Under the pieces are notes generated by a model that saw only the letters and a program-made list of their open reading frames with translations, did not search any database and was not told where the DNA came from. This document shows positions 44,174-54,630 of a stretch of 64,000 bases of DNA, one piece after another. A program made the position numbers and the translations under genes. Source of the stretch: an uncultured Pelagibacteraceae bacterium (GTDB lineage Bacteria > Pseudomonadota > Alphaproteobacteria > Pelagibacterales > Pelagibacteraceae); NCBI GenBank assembly GCA_902516625.1, contig CABXYU010000002.1:26411-90410 (forward strand), given 5' to 3'. Positions within the stretch are counted from its first letter, which is position 1. The number at the start of each line of letters is the position of its first letter.

Positions 44174-44698
44174 ATGGAGACTATAATAATTTATTCAAGT
44201 ACAGACGGACACACAAAAATTATCTGTGAAAAAATTAAGAGTAATTTTGGAAATGTGAATGATATAGCATTAGTTTCGTTAAGAGAGTCAATAAATTTAG
44301 ATCTTTCAAAGTTTAATCATATAATAATTGGTGCAAGTATAAGATATGGGAAACATTCAAACGATCTTTATAGATTTATTAAGTTTAACAAAAAAACACT
44401 TGAACAAAAAAAAACTGCTTTTTTCTCAGTAAATGTAGTTGCTAGAAAGAGTGAAAAAAATAACCCAGAAACAAATCCATATCTTAAAAAATTTTTAAAA
44501 ATTTCAAATTGGAAACCTGATAAAGTTGCTGTATTTGCAGGTAAGGTTGATTATCCTAATTACAATTTTTTTGACAAATATATAATTAAGTTGATAATGT
44601 TTATTACTAAAGGGCCCACTGATACTTCACAATCATATGAATTTACGGATTGGTCCAAAGTTGATAGTTTTGCAAGAGATATTAGGTCAAATCTATAA
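44174..44698 (+). CDS. hemG: HemG-type protoporphyrinogen IX dehydrogenase (quinone-dependent, flavodoxin fold)
   Basis: A 174-residue long-chain flavodoxin-like protein. TIIIYSSTDGHTKIICEKI is the FMN phosphate loop, IIIGASIRYGKHS, FFSVNVVARKSEKNNPETNP and KLIMFITKGPTDTS are diagnostic of HemG. It oxidises protoporphyrinogen IX to protoporphyrin IX using the respiratory quinone pool. HemG is best known from gammaproteobacteria, whereas most alphaproteobacteria carry HemJ. It lies 11 bases behind hemH, completing a hemE-hemH-hemG block. Confidence 0.93.
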   Translation: METIIIYSSTDGHTKIICEKIKSNFGNVNDIALVSLRESINLDLSKFNHIIIGASIRYGKHSNDLYRFIKFNKKTLEQKKTAFFSVNVVARKSEKNNPETNPYLKKFLKISNWKPDKVAVFAGKVDYPNYNFFDKYIIKLIMFITKGPTDTSQSYEFTDWSKVDSFARDIRSNL

Positions 44699-44748
44699 AA
44701 ACATTAAAAAACCTTTGTTTTTCAATATTTTTAATATTTTAGGAACAC

Positions 44749-44778
44749 TCTTGTAAAAGTTGCAATAGTATATATATT
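44749..44778 (+). promoter_or_regulatory. predicted rho promoter, shares a motif with the mnmG upstream region
   Basis: TTGTAA at 44751-44756 and TATATT at 44773-44778 are separated by 16 bases, a plausible sigma-70 promoter 33 bases before the rho ATG. Bases 44749-44774 match 22 of 26 positions upstream of mnmG (49452-49477), including TCTTGTAAAA, TTG and AAT. It is a sequence prediction only. Confidence 0.4.
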
Positions 44779-44810
44779 AGGAATATTATTAAGCTCTTAA
44801 TAATTCAATC

Positions 44811-46079
44811 ATGAACATCCAAGAACTAAAACTTAAATCATCTGAACAATTAATCACCCAAGCAGAAGAGCTTGGTATAGAAAATGCCAGCACGCTTCGA
44901 AAGCAAGAAATCTTATTTGCAATTTTAAAAAAAGTTGCGGAAAAAGAGGAAATTACAGGCGCTGGCGTTTTACAATTACTTCAGGATGGCTTTGGTTTTT
45001 TAAGGGCAATGGAGTCAAATTATCTTCCGGGTCCTGACGATATTTATGTGAGCCCAAGTCAAATAAGAAAATTCGGTTTAAGAACTGGTGACACAGTTGA
45101 AGGACCAGTTAGAGCACCAAAAGAGGGTGAGAGATATTTTGCATTACTACAAGTCAGTAAAATTAACTTTGAAGAACCTGATAAATCAAGGCACAAAATA
45201 GCTTTTGATAACTTAACACCACTTTATCCTGACAAACAACTTGTAATGGAGGTTGAAATTGCTAAGCCTGAAAAAAAACAGGATTTAACACCAAGGCTAA
45301 TAGATTTGGTTAGTCCAATTGGAAAAGGACAAAGATCAATTATTATTTCTCCACCAAAAGCTGGAAAAACAATGATTTTACAAAGTATTGCTAATTCAAT
45401 AGCTAAAAATTATCCGGAATGCTACTTGATGGTATTACTAATCGACGAGAGACCTGAGGAAGTAACGGATATGCAAAGAACAGTAAAAGGAGAAGTTATA
45501 AGTTCAACTTTTGATGAGCCTGCTCAACGTCATGTTGCAGTAGCTGAAATGGTTATCGAAAAAGCAAAAAGATTAACAGAACACAAAAAAGATGTCGTAA
45601 TCCTTTTAGACTCAATCACAAGATTAGGAAGGGCTTATAATGCTGTTATACCGAGCTCAGGTAAAGTACTAACAGGTGGTGTCGACGCTAATGCCCTTCA
45701 ACGTCCAAAAAGATTTTTTGGTGCTGCTAGGAATATTGAAGAAGGTGGGTCGTTGACTATAATTTCTACTGCATTGATTGATACTGGTAGTAGAATGGAT
45801 GAAGTAATATTTGAAGAATTTAAAGGAACCGGTAACAGCGAAACTGTATTAGATAGAAAGATTGCTGATAAGAGAATATATCCAGCAATTGATATAACTA
45901 AGTCAGGCACAAGAAGAGAAGAACTCTTATTTGATAAAAATGATTTACAAAAAATGAATGTCTTAAGAAGAATAATTGCTCCGATGGGTACAATGGATGC
46001 GATTGAATTTATCAATTCAAAACTTAAAGATACTAAAAATAATGCTGAATTTTTTAATTCTATGAATAAGCCAGCATAA
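44811..46079 (+). CDS. rho: transcription termination factor Rho
   Basis: A 422-residue hexameric RNA helicase. The N-terminal RNA-binding part has [20 protein letters not shown] and [22 protein letters not shown]. The motor has [20 protein letters not shown] (Walker A), [15 protein letters not shown] and the Q/R loop region. Length is normal. hemE-hemH-(hemG)-rho-mnmE is the alphaproteobacterial order, here with a TPR-glycosyltransferase gene inserted before mnmE. Confidence 0.97.
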   Translation: MNIQELKLKSSEQLITQAEELGIENASTLRKQEILFAILKKVAEKEEITGAGVLQLLQDGFGFLRAMESNYLPGPDDIYVSPSQIRKFGLRTGDTVEGPVRAPKEGERYFALLQVSKINFEEPDKSRHKIAFDNLTPLYPDKQLVMEVEIAKPEKKQDLTPRLIDLVSPIGKGQRSIIISPPKAGKTMILQSIANSIAKNYPECYLMVLLIDERPEEVTDMQRTVKGEVISSTFDEPAQRHVAVAEMVIEKAKRLTEHKKDVVILLDSITRLGRAYNAVIPSSGKVLTGGVDANALQRPKRFFGAARNIEEGGSLTIISTALIDTGSRMDEVIFEEFKGTGNSETVLDRKIADKRIYPAIDITKSGTRREELLFDKNDLQKMNVLRRIIAPMGTMDAIEFINSKLKDTKNNAEFFNSMNKPA

Positions 46080-46085
46080 AATCTA

Positions 46086-48038
46086 ATGTCTTTGCTTAGC
46101 AATGATCAAAAAAATTTGATTGATAAAGCTTTGCAACTCCATAAAGAGGGTAAATTACAAGAAGCCATCAGATCTTATTCAGAATTATTAGATAAAGATA
46201 AAAATAATTCTCAACTGTTATTTCTTTTAGGGACTGCTCTCATACAAACAAAAGATTTTAAAAAAGGCATTGATTATTTAAAAAAATGCTTGTCTTTAAA
46301 ATCAAATAATGCCTCAGCTTATAGTAATTTGGGCAATGCCTATAAGGAACTTCTTCAATACGAAGAAGCATTAAAAAATTATGATGAAGCTATTAAGATA
46401 AACCCTAATTTTGCAGATGCATTCAGTAATCGCGGAATTATTTTACAGGAAATGAGACGTTTTGATGAGGCTCTTAAAAGTTACAATAGAGCGTTAGAGA
46501 TTAAACCCGATCATTTTTTTGCTCATAACAATAAAGGCATTACTTTAAAAGATTTAAATCGATATGGTGAAGCATTGGAAAGCTACGATAAAGCCATCGA
46601 AATTAATCCCTCATTTATTGAACCATATAATAATAAAGGCAATATTTTAAAAGATTTAAAGCAATACGATAAAGCATTAGAAAACTTTCAAAAGATAATG
46701 AATTTAAATCCAGAATATAATTACAATTTAGGAAAAGTATTGCACACAAGTATGTTTTTGAGTGAATGGAAAAATTTTGATATTCTTAATAAAAAAATAG
46801 ATGATGCTATTAAAAAAGGATTGTGTGCTATAGAGCCTTTCTCATTCCTTGGAATATCAGATGATCCAGATCTAGAAAAAACAGTTTCTGAAATCTTTAT
46901 AAAAAATAAGTTCCAAAATAATATTGAGATGAATAATTTAGCTCAAAATTATGATCATAAAAAACTAAGAATTGGATATATGTCTGGAGACTTTTATGAT
47001 CATCCAGTCCTTCATTTAATGATGGATGTTTTTAAAAATCATGACAAGTCTAAATTCGATATTTTTGGATTTTCATTTGGACCAAATAAAGAAGACAAAT
47101 GGAGGGCTGAGGTTAAAAATTATTTTTTTTATTTTGAAAATATTAATAATTTATCAGATCTAGAGGTAGCAAATTTAATTAAAAAACATGAAATTGATAT
47201 AGTAATTGATTTGTCAGGATTGACAGGAAATTCAAGAATTGGCATTTTTTCCTATCAGGCAGCACCAATACAAATTAATTATTTAGGTTTTCCAGGTACA
47301 ATGGGAGCAAAATTTATTAATTACATTATAGCGGATGAGGTCGTCCTACCAAAAGAAAATCAAAAGTATTTTTCTGAAAAAGTAATATATTTACCACATT
47401 GTTATCAAGCTAATATGAGTCAAAGAGAAGTCTCATCAAAGAAATTTGAGAAAAAAGATTTTGGATTACCGCACGATGGGTTTGTTTTTTGTAGCTTTAA
47501 TAATAATTATAAAATTACACCATATATTTTTGACAGTTGGATGACGATTCTTAAAGAAGTAAAAAATAGTGTTTTGTGGGTTTTGAAATCAAATGAAGGA
47601 GCAATTCAAAACTTAAAGGAAGTTGCAAAGAAAAGAGGAGTTGATGAAAATAGAATAATATTTGCATCCTTCATGTCTAACGACGAACATTTAAAACGAA
47701 TAACATTAGCTGATTTATTTTTAGATTCATTCCCATATAATGCACACACGACTGCAAGCGATGCAGTGAGAATGGGGATACCAATAATTACTTTAACCGG
47801 AAAATCGTTTTCATCTCGAGTTGGAGCAAGTATTTTAAAAACTATTAATATGGAAAAGTTAATTACCTATAATAAAAATGATTACGAAGAATTAGCAATC
47901 GAGTTAGCAAAAAAACCAGAAAAATTAATGGATTATAAAAACCAATTAAGAGAAGCTGTAGAAAAATCCCCTTTATTTGATAGTGTATCGCATACAAGAA
48001 ATTTGGAAAATCTTTATTTGAAACTTATAAAGAATTAA
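46086..48038 (+). CDS. TPR protein with O-GlcNAc-transferase-type GT41 domain
   Basis: A 650-residue protein. About six TPR repeats occupy residues 10-215, with clear consensus such as [21 protein letters not shown] and [19 protein letters not shown]. From ~290 ([15 protein letters not shown]) the GT41 catalytic region follows: [31 protein letters not shown] with the catalytic-type Lys, and [18 protein letters not shown] for UDP-sugar binding. It probably glycosylates protein Ser/Thr or a cell-surface acceptor. It is inserted between rho and mnmE with gaps of six and one base. Confidence 0.88.
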   Translation: MSLLSNDQKNLIDKALQLHKEGKLQEAIRSYSELLDKDKNNSQLLFLLGTALIQTKDFKKGIDYLKKCLSLKSNNASAYSNLGNAYKELLQYEEALKNYDEAIKINPNFADAFSNRGIILQEMRRFDEALKSYNRALEIKPDHFFAHNNKGITLKDLNRYGEALESYDKAIEINPSFIEPYNNKGNILKDLKQYDKALENFQKIMNLNPEYNYNLGKVLHTSMFLSEWKNFDILNKKIDDAIKKGLCAIEPFSFLGISDDPDLEKTVSEIFIKNKFQNNIEMNNLAQNYDHKKLRIGYMSGDFYDHPVLHLMMDVFKNHDKSKFDIFGFSFGPNKEDKWRAEVKNYFFYFENINNLSDLEVANLIKKHEIDIVIDLSGLTGNSRIGIFSYQAAPIQINYLGFPGTMGAKFINYIIADEVVLPKENQKYFSEKVIYLPHCYQANMSQREVSSKKFEKKDFGLPHDGFVFCSFNNNYKITPYIFDSWMTILKEVKNSVLWVLKSNEGAIQNLKEVAKKRGVDENRIIFASFMSNDEHLKRITLADLFLDSFPYNAHTTASDAVRMGIPIITLTGKSFSSRVGASILKTINMEKLITYNKNDYEELAIELAKKPEKLMDYKNQLREAVEKSPLFDSVSHTRNLENLYLKLIKN

Positions 48039-48039
48039 G

Positions 48040-49371
48040 ATGACTATATATGCATTATCTTCAGGACCAGGTACTTCAGGTGTCGCAATCATAAGAATTT
48101 CAGGAAATGAAGCTTTAAATGTTATAAAACTGCTGACTGGTAAGGAAATTCCAACCCCAAGAGTGGCTACCCTTCGGAAAATAAACAACATCAACACTTC
48201 TGAACTAATTGATGAAGGGATAATATTGTGCTTTCCTGGCCCAGAGAGCTACACAGGAGAGGATATGGCCGAAATTCATGTCCACGGAGGTAAGTCAGTA
48301 ATTTTGGCAGTTCAAAATGAGATATCTAAAATTAAAAATTGTCGATTAGCTGAGCCAGGCGAGTTTACAAAGCTAGCTTTTCAAAATGGAAAGATAAATC
48401 TATTAAAAGCAGAAAGCATTGCCGATTTAATTTCAGCCGAGACTGAAATACAAAGATTACAAGCTGTTAAAATAATGAATGGAAAGTCTTCTGATAAATT
48501 TAATGAGCTTAGAGAAAAACTGTTGAAACTTTTATCATTTGTCGAAGCCAAAATAGATTTTCCCGATGAGGATTTACCAGAAGATAATTTAAAAAAAATT
48601 CAAAAAGACTCATCGGATGTATTAAATGAAATTAATAAAATTTTAAATGATCAAAAAGTTGGAGAAATAATTCGGGAGGGTTTTAAAATTGCAATAGTAG
48701 GTCCCACAAATGCTGGTAAATCAAGTTTACTAAATAATTTATCAAATAGAGAAGTTGCCATAGTTTCAGAGATAGCAGGTACTACTAGAGATGTTGTGGA
48801 AACGCATTTAAATATAGATGGATATCCTGTTATTATTTCAGATACGGCAGGTATAAGAGATTCGAAAGATGAAATAGAAAAAAAAGGAATTAAATTGTCT
48901 CTTAATAAAGCAGAAAATGCTGACCTGAAACTAGTGGTAGTTGATGCTAAAAGTATTGATTTAAGCGTTTTTTTGAATGATTTTTTAAAAAATGATGCCA
49001 TATTAGTTGTAAATAAATCTGATCTTTTGCAGGAAAAATTAAACCCAGAAATTGAAAAGTTAAACCATGTTTTAATTTCTTTAAAAGACAATTCGAACAT
49101 TGATAAGTTGATAGAAAAAATAAAAGAAAACTTAAAAAATAAATTTATATCTGAGGAGAATATATTAATAACTAGGGAAAGGCATAGACAGCATTTGATA
49201 CAGTGTGTCGATCATTTAAATAATTTTGCAGACAAGAATGATAAAAATGATTTTGATAAGGCTGCTGAGGATTTACGACTTGCTACGAGACAATTAGGCA
49301 TGATTGTTGGAAAAGTTGATGTAGAGGAGATATTAGGTAGTATTTTCAAGGATTTTTGTATTGGAAAATAA
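48040..49371 (+). CDS. mnmE: tRNA modification GTPase MnmE
   Basis: A 443-residue GTPase that, with MnmG, makes the cmnm5/nm5 modification at U34 of certain tRNAs. TIYALSSGPGTSGVAIIRIS and EVHGGKSVILAVQNE form the THF-binding domain, IVGPTNAGKSSLLNNLS is the P loop, IVSEIAGTTRDVVE is switch I, and the C-terminus ends FCIGK, the CxGK motif. mnmG follows after 116 bases. Confidence 0.97.
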   Translation: MTIYALSSGPGTSGVAIIRISGNEALNVIKLLTGKEIPTPRVATLRKINNINTSELIDEGIILCFPGPESYTGEDMAEIHVHGGKSVILAVQNEISKIKNCRLAEPGEFTKLAFQNGKINLLKAESIADLISAETEIQRLQAVKIMNGKSSDKFNELREKLLKLLSFVEAKIDFPDEDLPEDNLKKIQKDSSDVLNEINKILNDQKVGEIIREGFKIAIVGPTNAGKSSLLNNLSNREVAIVSEIAGTTRDVVETHLNIDGYPVIISDTAGIRDSKDEIEKKGIKLSLNKAENADLKLVVVDAKSIDLSVFLNDFLKNDAILVVNKSDLLQEKLNPEIEKLNHVLISLKDNSNIDKLIEKIKENLKNKFISEENILITRERHRQHLIQCVDHLNNFADKNDKNDFDKAAEDLRLATRQLGMIVGKVDVEEILGSIFKDFCIGK

Positions 49372-49451
49372 TTAATAATTTCTTGGATTTTTAGCTCTAT
49401 TTTTTAGATTTTCTTTGATAAATAAGGCTTATTTAAGCAACAAAACTCAAA

Positions 49452-49481
49452 TCTTGTAAAAATTGTAATCGAATATAAATT
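49452..49481 (+). promoter_or_regulatory. predicted mnmG promoter, near-leaderless
   Basis: This element repeats the rho-upstream motif (22 of 26 bases). Position-for-position the -10 equivalent is TAAATT at 49476-49481, only six bases before the mnmG ATG at 49488. A start seven bases beyond the -10 would coincide with that ATG. No Shine-Dalgarno sequence is visible. It is a weak, composition-sensitive prediction. Confidence 0.35.
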
Positions 49482-49487
49482 TATTTC

Positions 49488-51359
49488 ATGAAAAAAGATT
49501 TATTTTTTGATGTAGTAGTAATAGGTGGAGGTCACGCAGGCTGTGAAGCAGCAGCAGCATCCGCGCGACTTGGAATTAACACTGCCCTATTCACTCACAA
49601 TAAAAATACAATAGGAGAAATGTCATGTAATCCTGCTATTGGTGGTTTAGGAAAAGGTCATCTGGTAAGAGAAATTGATGCTTTAGATGGGCTTATGGGC
49701 GAGGTTGCTGATAAGTCTGGAATACAGTTTAGACTGTTGAATAGAAGTAGAGGTCCGGCTGTAAGAGGACCAAGATCCCAATCTGACAGATCATTATATC
49801 GTAAATTTATGCAAGAAAAACTTGTAAACTACTGTAATTTAAGCATTTTTTCTGATCCTGTAATTAAATTTATTTTTAAGAATAATGAAATAAGTGGATT
49901 TCTAACATCAAATGGTAATAAAATAAGTTGTAACAAGTTAATACTTACAACCGGCACATTTTTAAACGGTTTGATACATATTGGTGATGAAAGAACTCCT
50001 GCTGGGCGATTTAATGAAAAGCCCAGTACTGGTTTAAGTGAACAGTTAAAAATATATAATTTTAAAATAGGTAGACTAAAAACTGGGACTCCACCAAGAT
50101 TAGATTCTAGAACAATTAATTTTGAAAAGTTGGAAAAACAATTTGCAGATGATGATCCTTATTTTTTTTCTTTCTTAACAAAAAAAAATCTCAACAAACA
50201 AGTATCGTGCTCTATGACCTATACCAATGAAAAGGTTCATAAGATTATAAAAAAGAATTTATCTAAAAGTGCAATGTACTCAGGTAGCATTCAAGGTGTT
50301 GGTCCAAGATATTGTCCTTCAATAGAAGATAAGATAGTAAAATTTGCCGATAAGGGTAGACACCAGATATTTTTAGAGCCAGAAGGCCTTAATGATCATA
50401 CAATTTACCCGAATGGTATATCAACTTCTCTACCTGAGGTTGTTCAATATGAAATACTCAATAATATCAGCGGTTTAGAGAATGTTAAAGTGATACGTCC
50501 TGGATATGCTATAGAATACGACTATATTGATCCTAGAGAGCTCTTTTTAACATTAGAGACAAAGAAAATAAAAAATTTATACCTTGCGGGTCAAATAAAT
50601 GGAACTACAGGGTATGAAGAAGCTGCAGCTCAAGGTCTTATCGCTGGGATTAATGCCGCTCTTTCACTAAAAAAAATGGAGCCTTTTATTCTAGACAGAT
50701 CAGATGCATATATTGGAGTAATGATTGATGATTTAGTAACTAAAGGTGTCGCTGAGCCCTATAGAATGTTTACATCCAGAGCTGAATATAGATTAAGCCT
50801 CAGATCAGATAATGCTGACCTTAGGCTAACCCGTAAAGGAATTAATATAGGTTTAATTTTTAATAACAGAAAAGAGATATTTGAGAATAAATTTGAAAAA
50901 TTGAGTAAAATATCATTGCAGATGTCTAATTTATATATTTCACCCTCTAAAGCCGAGAAATTTGGAATTAAAATAGCTAAAGATGGTGTATTTCGATCAG
51001 CTGAGGAAATTTTAACTCAAAAGTCAGTTAATATGAGCAAAATTAGAGATATATGGCCTGAAATTCTAGATCATGGTACTGATATTGATCAGCAAATTGA
51101 GATTAATTCACATTATAGAGGTTATTTGAAAAAACAAAAGGCTGACATCATAGCTTTTAAAAGGGACGAGAATTTAATAATCCCCGATAATATTAATTAT
51201 GATCAATTTTCTGGTCTCTCTAATGAAGTTAAGGCGAAATTTAAGGAAATAAAGCCTAAAACTATGGGTCAAGCTCTTAGAATAGACGGAATTACGCCTG
51301 CCGCTGTATATATTTTGTTGTCACATGTAAAAAGAAAGTCTATTAAGCATATAGCTTAA
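49488..51359 (+). CDS. mnmG: tRNA uridine-5-carboxymethylaminomethyl modification enzyme MnmG
   Basis: A 623-residue FAD protein (GidA). [21 protein letters not shown] is the Rossmann motif, [20 protein letters not shown] and [18 protein letters not shown] are diagnostic, and the C-terminal helical part ends [19 protein letters not shown]. It partners MnmE in U34 modification. The stop overlaps the rsmG start by one base (TAATG), placing it in the mnmG-rsmG-parA-parB operon. Confidence 0.97.
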   Translation: MKKDLFFDVVVIGGGHAGCEAAAASARLGINTALFTHNKNTIGEMSCNPAIGGLGKGHLVREIDALDGLMGEVADKSGIQFRLLNRSRGPAVRGPRSQSDRSLYRKFMQEKLVNYCNLSIFSDPVIKFIFKNNEISGFLTSNGNKISCNKLILTTGTFLNGLIHIGDERTPAGRFNEKPSTGLSEQLKIYNFKIGRLKTGTPPRLDSRTINFEKLEKQFADDDPYFFSFLTKKNLNKQVSCSMTYTNEKVHKIIKKNLSKSAMYSGSIQGVGPRYCPSIEDKIVKFADKGRHQIFLEPEGLNDHTIYPNGISTSLPEVVQYEILNNISGLENVKVIRPGYAIEYDYIDPRELFLTLETKKIKNLYLAGQINGTTGYEEAAAQGLIAGINAALSLKKMEPFILDRSDAYIGVMIDDLVTKGVAEPYRMFTSRAEYRLSLRSDNADLRLTRKGINIGLIFNNRKEIFENKFEKLSKISLQMSNLYISPSKAEKFGIKIAKDGVFRSAEEILTQKSVNMSKIRDIWPEILDHGTDIDQQIEINSHYRGYLKKQKADIIAFKRDENLIIPDNINYDQFSGLSNEVKAKFKEIKPKTMGQALRIDGITPAAVYILLSHVKRKSIKHIA

Positions 51360-52006
51360 TGGATAATATAATTTATAATTCTTACTCTAAAATTTCATAT
51401 TTGAATGTTTCACGTGAAACTTGTAATGAGCTTGAAAGCTTAATCTCAATGATACAAGAAAAAAACAGAGAAATTAACATAATGAGTAAACAAATTTATG
51501 AAAAAAACATTATTAGAGAGAGACATATTATAGATTGTGCGCAAATTATTGATATTGTTGATTTAAATTGTAATACAACCTGTGATTTAGGTACAGGAGG
51601 GGGGATGCCTGGATTAATTGTGGCTATAGTAATGAAAAGCATGAAAAATAAGATGAGAATTAATTTATATGAAAAAAGCTATCATAAGTGCAATTTTCTT
51701 AGAGAAGTTTCAAAAAAACTGACATTGAACACAGAAATAATTCAAAAAGATATTTTTACAATTAAAAATATTGAAACAGGAACAATAATGTCAAGAGCTT
51801 TTAAACCGATGCCAGTGGTTCTTAATCTCGTAAATGAAAACTTTAGGAAATATAAAAACATTATTTTTTTTATGGGCAAAAATGGTAGGAAAATTTTAAA
51901 TGATACTCTTAAAGAATGGGACTTAGACTATGAAGAAAAAAAAAGTTTAACAAGTGATAAGTCATTCATCTTAAATATAAAAAAAATTAAAAAAAAAATT
52001 TCATGA
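51359..52006 (+). CDS. rsmG: 16S rRNA (guanine527-N7)-methyltransferase
   Basis: A 215-residue GidB methyltransferase. NVSRETCNELESLISMIQ is the family start, ERHIIDCAQIIDIV is typical, CDLGTGGGMPGLIVAIVMK is the SAM-binding loop, and SRAFKPM is conserved. It methylates G527 of 16S rRNA. Its 5' part contains the parS sequence, encoding the NVSRET residues. It overlaps parA by four bases. Confidence 0.96.
   Translation: MDNIIYNSYSKISYLNVSRETCNELESLISMIQEKNREINIMSKQIYEKNIIRERHIIDCAQIIDIVDLNCNTTCDLGTGGGMPGLIVAIVMKSMKNKMRINLYEKSYHKCNFLREVSKKLTLNTEIIQKDIFTIKNIETGTIMSRAFKPMPVVLNLVNENFRKYKNIIFFMGKNGRKILNDTLKEWDLDYEEKKSLTSDKSFILNIKKIKKKIS
51406..51421. promoter_or_regulatory. parS centromere site inside rsmG
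   Basis: TGTTTCACGTGAAACT differs from the bacterial parS consensus TGTTTCACGTGAAACA only in the last base, and its 14-base core palindrome is perfect. It lies in the rsmG coding sequence, 600 bases before parA and about 9.3 kb from the proposed oriC. ParB binds and spreads from such sites during chromosome segregation. Confidence 0.92.
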
Positions 52007-52797
52007 AGATAATTTCAATTATTAATCAGAAGGGCGGAGTAGGGAAAACAACAACAGTTATTAACTTAGCATCTGCATTGTCTCAACAAAATAAAAAAAT
52101 ATTAGTTATCGATCTTGATCCTCAGGGAAATGCTACAACAGGCTTAGGTTTATCAAATACCGATCAATCTGACCAAACTATTTATGGAATTCTTAATGGC
52201 ACAATGTCAATTTCAAATGTAATAAAGAAAACAAAATTTCAAAATCTAGATTTAATTACTTCAAATGTAGATTTATCGGGATTAGAAGTTGAGACTGCTG
52301 GTGATAATGATAGGGCTTTCATTTTGAAGAGCAAATTGACCGCATTTTTGAATGATTCTGGAGCAGTATACGATTATATTTTAATAGATTGTCCACCATC
52401 TTTGAGCCTACTTACTGTAATGGCTCTCGTATCGTCGAACTCGTTATTAGTGCCTCTTCAGACAGAATTTTTTGCTCTTGAGGGTTTAACTCAGCTAATG
52501 AAAACTATTGATCGTATTAAAGTAAATTTAAATCCAAAATTAGCAATACAAGGGATACTTTTAACAATGTATGACAGAAGAAACAAACTATCGACCCAGG
52601 TAGAGCATGAGGCTAGAGATTATTTTAAAGATAAAGTTTATCAAACTGTAATACCTCGTAATGTAAGATTGTCGGAAGCTCCGTCACATGGAGTACCGGT
52701 TTTAATCTATGATAAAAACTGTCCAGGCAGTAAATCTTATTATAATTTTACTGAAGAGTTTATAGTGCAAGAAAATAAAATTGGGAGCGCAGCCTAA
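52003..52797 (+). CDS. parA: chromosome partitioning ATPase ParA
   Basis: A 264-residue deviant-Walker ATPase. IISIINQKGGVGKTTTVINL is the P loop, VIDLDPQGNATTGLGL and YILIDCPPSLSLLTVMAL are diagnostic. There is no N-terminal DNA-binding extension, so it is the chromosomal type. It pulls ParB-parS complexes apart. It is overlapped by rsmG and touches parB by one base. Confidence 0.97.
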   Translation: MKIISIINQKGGVGKTTTVINLASALSQQNKKILVIDLDPQGNATTGLGLSNTDQSDQTIYGILNGTMSISNVIKKTKFQNLDLITSNVDLSGLEVETAGDNDRAFILKSKLTAFLNDSGAVYDYILIDCPPSLSLLTVMALVSSNSLLVPLQTEFFALEGLTQLMKTIDRIKVNLNPKLAIQGILLTMYDRRNKLSTQVEHEARDYFKDKVYQTVIPRNVRLSEAPSHGVPVLIYDKNCPGSKSYYNFTEEFIVQENKIGSAA

Positions 52798-53645
52798 TGA
52801 ATTCAAAAATTAAAAAGGGCTTAGGTAGAGGCTTATCTTCATTAATAGGCGAGACAAAAGTTGAGTCCAAAACTAATAAATTATCATTAAGCGATATTAT
52901 TCCTAATAAGTTCCAGCCACGAAAAAATTTTGAGGAGGAAAATTTGAATGAGTTAACAAATTCAATTAAAGAACGGGGTGTTATTCAACCAATTATAGTT
53001 AGAAAATCAAACTCTGAAGATACCAAATTTGAAATTATCGCAGGTGAAAGAAGATGGTTAGCTGCTAGAAAAGCTGGTTTACATGATATCCCTGTTGTTG
53101 TAACTGAGGCCGATGATCTTAAATCGTTGGAGTTTGCGATAGTTGAAAATGTACAAAGACATGATTTGAATCCATTAGAGGAGGCTCAAGGTTACAAAAG
53201 ATTGATTGATGAATTTGCTTATGATCAAGAGAAAGTTTCTAGATTTATAGGAAAAAGCAGAAGTTATATTACTAATTCATTAAGGCTACTTAACTTACCA
53301 ATTGATGTTTTAAAAATGGTAGAAGAAAAAAAAATTACAGCTGGTCACGCAAAAATATTGGTTGGTATGGAAAATGCTTCTTTTATTGCTAATAAAATTA
53401 TTGAAAAAAAACTATCAGTTAGACAAACAGAAACCTTCGTTAAAATCTTTAAATCAAAAAATAAGGTTATTTCCAGAACCACAAATGACCCAAATATTAA
53501 AAATCTTGAGATGTCTGTACGCGATAAAATAGGTTTAAATGTACTGATTAAGAATAAAAAAAACAATAAAGGTACAATTTCTTTTTACTACCATGATTTA
53601 GAACAACTTAATAAAATTATAGATATTATTAAATCTCATTATTGA
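52797..53645 (+). CDS. parB: chromosome partitioning protein ParB
   Basis: A 282-residue ParB. The N-terminal ParA-activating stretch KKGLGRGLSSLIGE, the CTPase region RKNFEEENLNELTNSIKERG with IIAGERRWLAARKAG (box II), and LEEAQGYKRLIDEF with a helix-turn-helix (QEKVSRFIGKSRSYITNSL) are present. The parS site it should recognise lies in rsmG. It is the last gene of the operon, converging with holA. Confidence 0.97.
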   Translation: MNSKIKKGLGRGLSSLIGETKVESKTNKLSLSDIIPNKFQPRKNFEEENLNELTNSIKERGVIQPIIVRKSNSEDTKFEIIAGERRWLAARKAGLHDIPVVVTEADDLKSLEFAIVENVQRHDLNPLEEAQGYKRLIDEFAYDQEKVSRFIGKSRSYITNSLRLLNLPIDVLKMVEEKKITAGHAKILVGMENASFIANKIIEKKLSVRQTETFVKIFKSKNKVISRTTNDPNIKNLEMSVRDKIGLNVLIKNKKNNKGTISFYYHDLEQLNKIIDIIKSHY

Positions 53646-53646
53646 T

Positions 53647-54630
53647 TTAAGCTATATTTTCAAAAATAAAATTTAATACTATTATAGATGAAATAGCAGG
53701 ATACTTCTTTACCTCAAATTCAATTTTATTAGTTTTAATGATTAAATCCTGAATTTTATCTAGATCCCATTTCTGAACTTGTTCTTTTACTATTTCTCTA
53801 TCTTTCCAAAAAATTGGTGGCTTAATTGAAGATAAAGTTGTTTCTAAACTTTTGTTTTTTATTTCTTCAGATTTAATTTTTAAAAGTCTTTTTAATTTCG
53901 ATAAATAAGTTTTTAAAATTAAAATGTTATCATCTGTGTTAAAATTATTTTCATTAATTATATTAATAGTTTTTGATTTGTTTTTTGCTAAAGAATTATC
54001 AACTAATTCAGAAATATTATAATTTTCTGCTAAGTTTGTTAATTTGAAAATTTCGTCAACGCTGATATTTTTTCTATTTTTTAGAAGACTTTCAATTTTT
54101 ATTAATTCATTTTTTAAATTGTTTCTATCTCCTCTTGATCTTTCAATTATCAAGTTAATATTCTGTTGTGATAATTTAATTTTCTTATCTAGCAAAAAAT
54201 TTCGAGCTACAATATTTAAACTTTGAATATTATCTTCATAAAAAGCTACACATATAGCACTTTTATTTTTTTCAAAAAAAATTCTTAATTTTGATTTTTT
54301 TTCCAATATGTCAGCCATTACAATTAGAGTTATACCTTCCAGATTATCTTCCAACATTTCATTAACTATTTTCAAAATTTTGTCTGTTGCTCTCTGAATA
54401 ATAATTAATTTCTTATCATCAAATAGTGACTTATTTCGAATATTTTCAATAAAGCTATCTATACTATTCAGAATTTCATTTTCTTCGTATTTGAAAATAT
54501 TATTTGGTAAAATTGGTTTTAAAACATTGTTAAGAGTTTCTTCAATAAGCCCTTTATTTTTACCATATAATAAGAAAAATTTTGTTTGATCTAGTTTTTT
54601 CTTTTTTAATTCAAAAAATTTAACAATCAT
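53647..54630 (-). CDS. holA: DNA polymerase III delta subunit
   Basis: A 327-residue clamp-loader delta subunit. The match is by pattern: FFLLYGKNKGLIEETL at the N-terminus, IIIQRATDKILKIV, LIVMADILEKKSKLR, and the helical collar with FKLTNLAENYNISELVDNSL. It opens the sliding clamp. Gene order lptE-holA next to parB is standard in alphaproteobacteria, which strengthens the call. Confidence 0.9.
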   Translation of the reverse strand: MIVKFFELKKKKLDQTKFFLLYGKNKGLIEETLNNVLKPILPNNIFKYEENEILNSIDSFIENIRNKSLFDDKKLIIIQRATDKILKIVNEMLEDNLEGITLIVMADILEKKSKLRIFFEKNKSAICVAFYEDNIQSLNIVARNFLLDKKIKLSQQNINLIIERSRGDRNNLKNELIKIESLLKNRKNISVDEIFKLTNLAENYNISELVDNSLAKNKSKTINIINENNFNTDDNILILKTYLSKLKRLLKIKSEEIKNKSLETTLSSIKPPIFWKDREIVKEQVQKWDLDKIQDLIIKTNKIEFEVKKYPAISSIIVLNFIFENIA

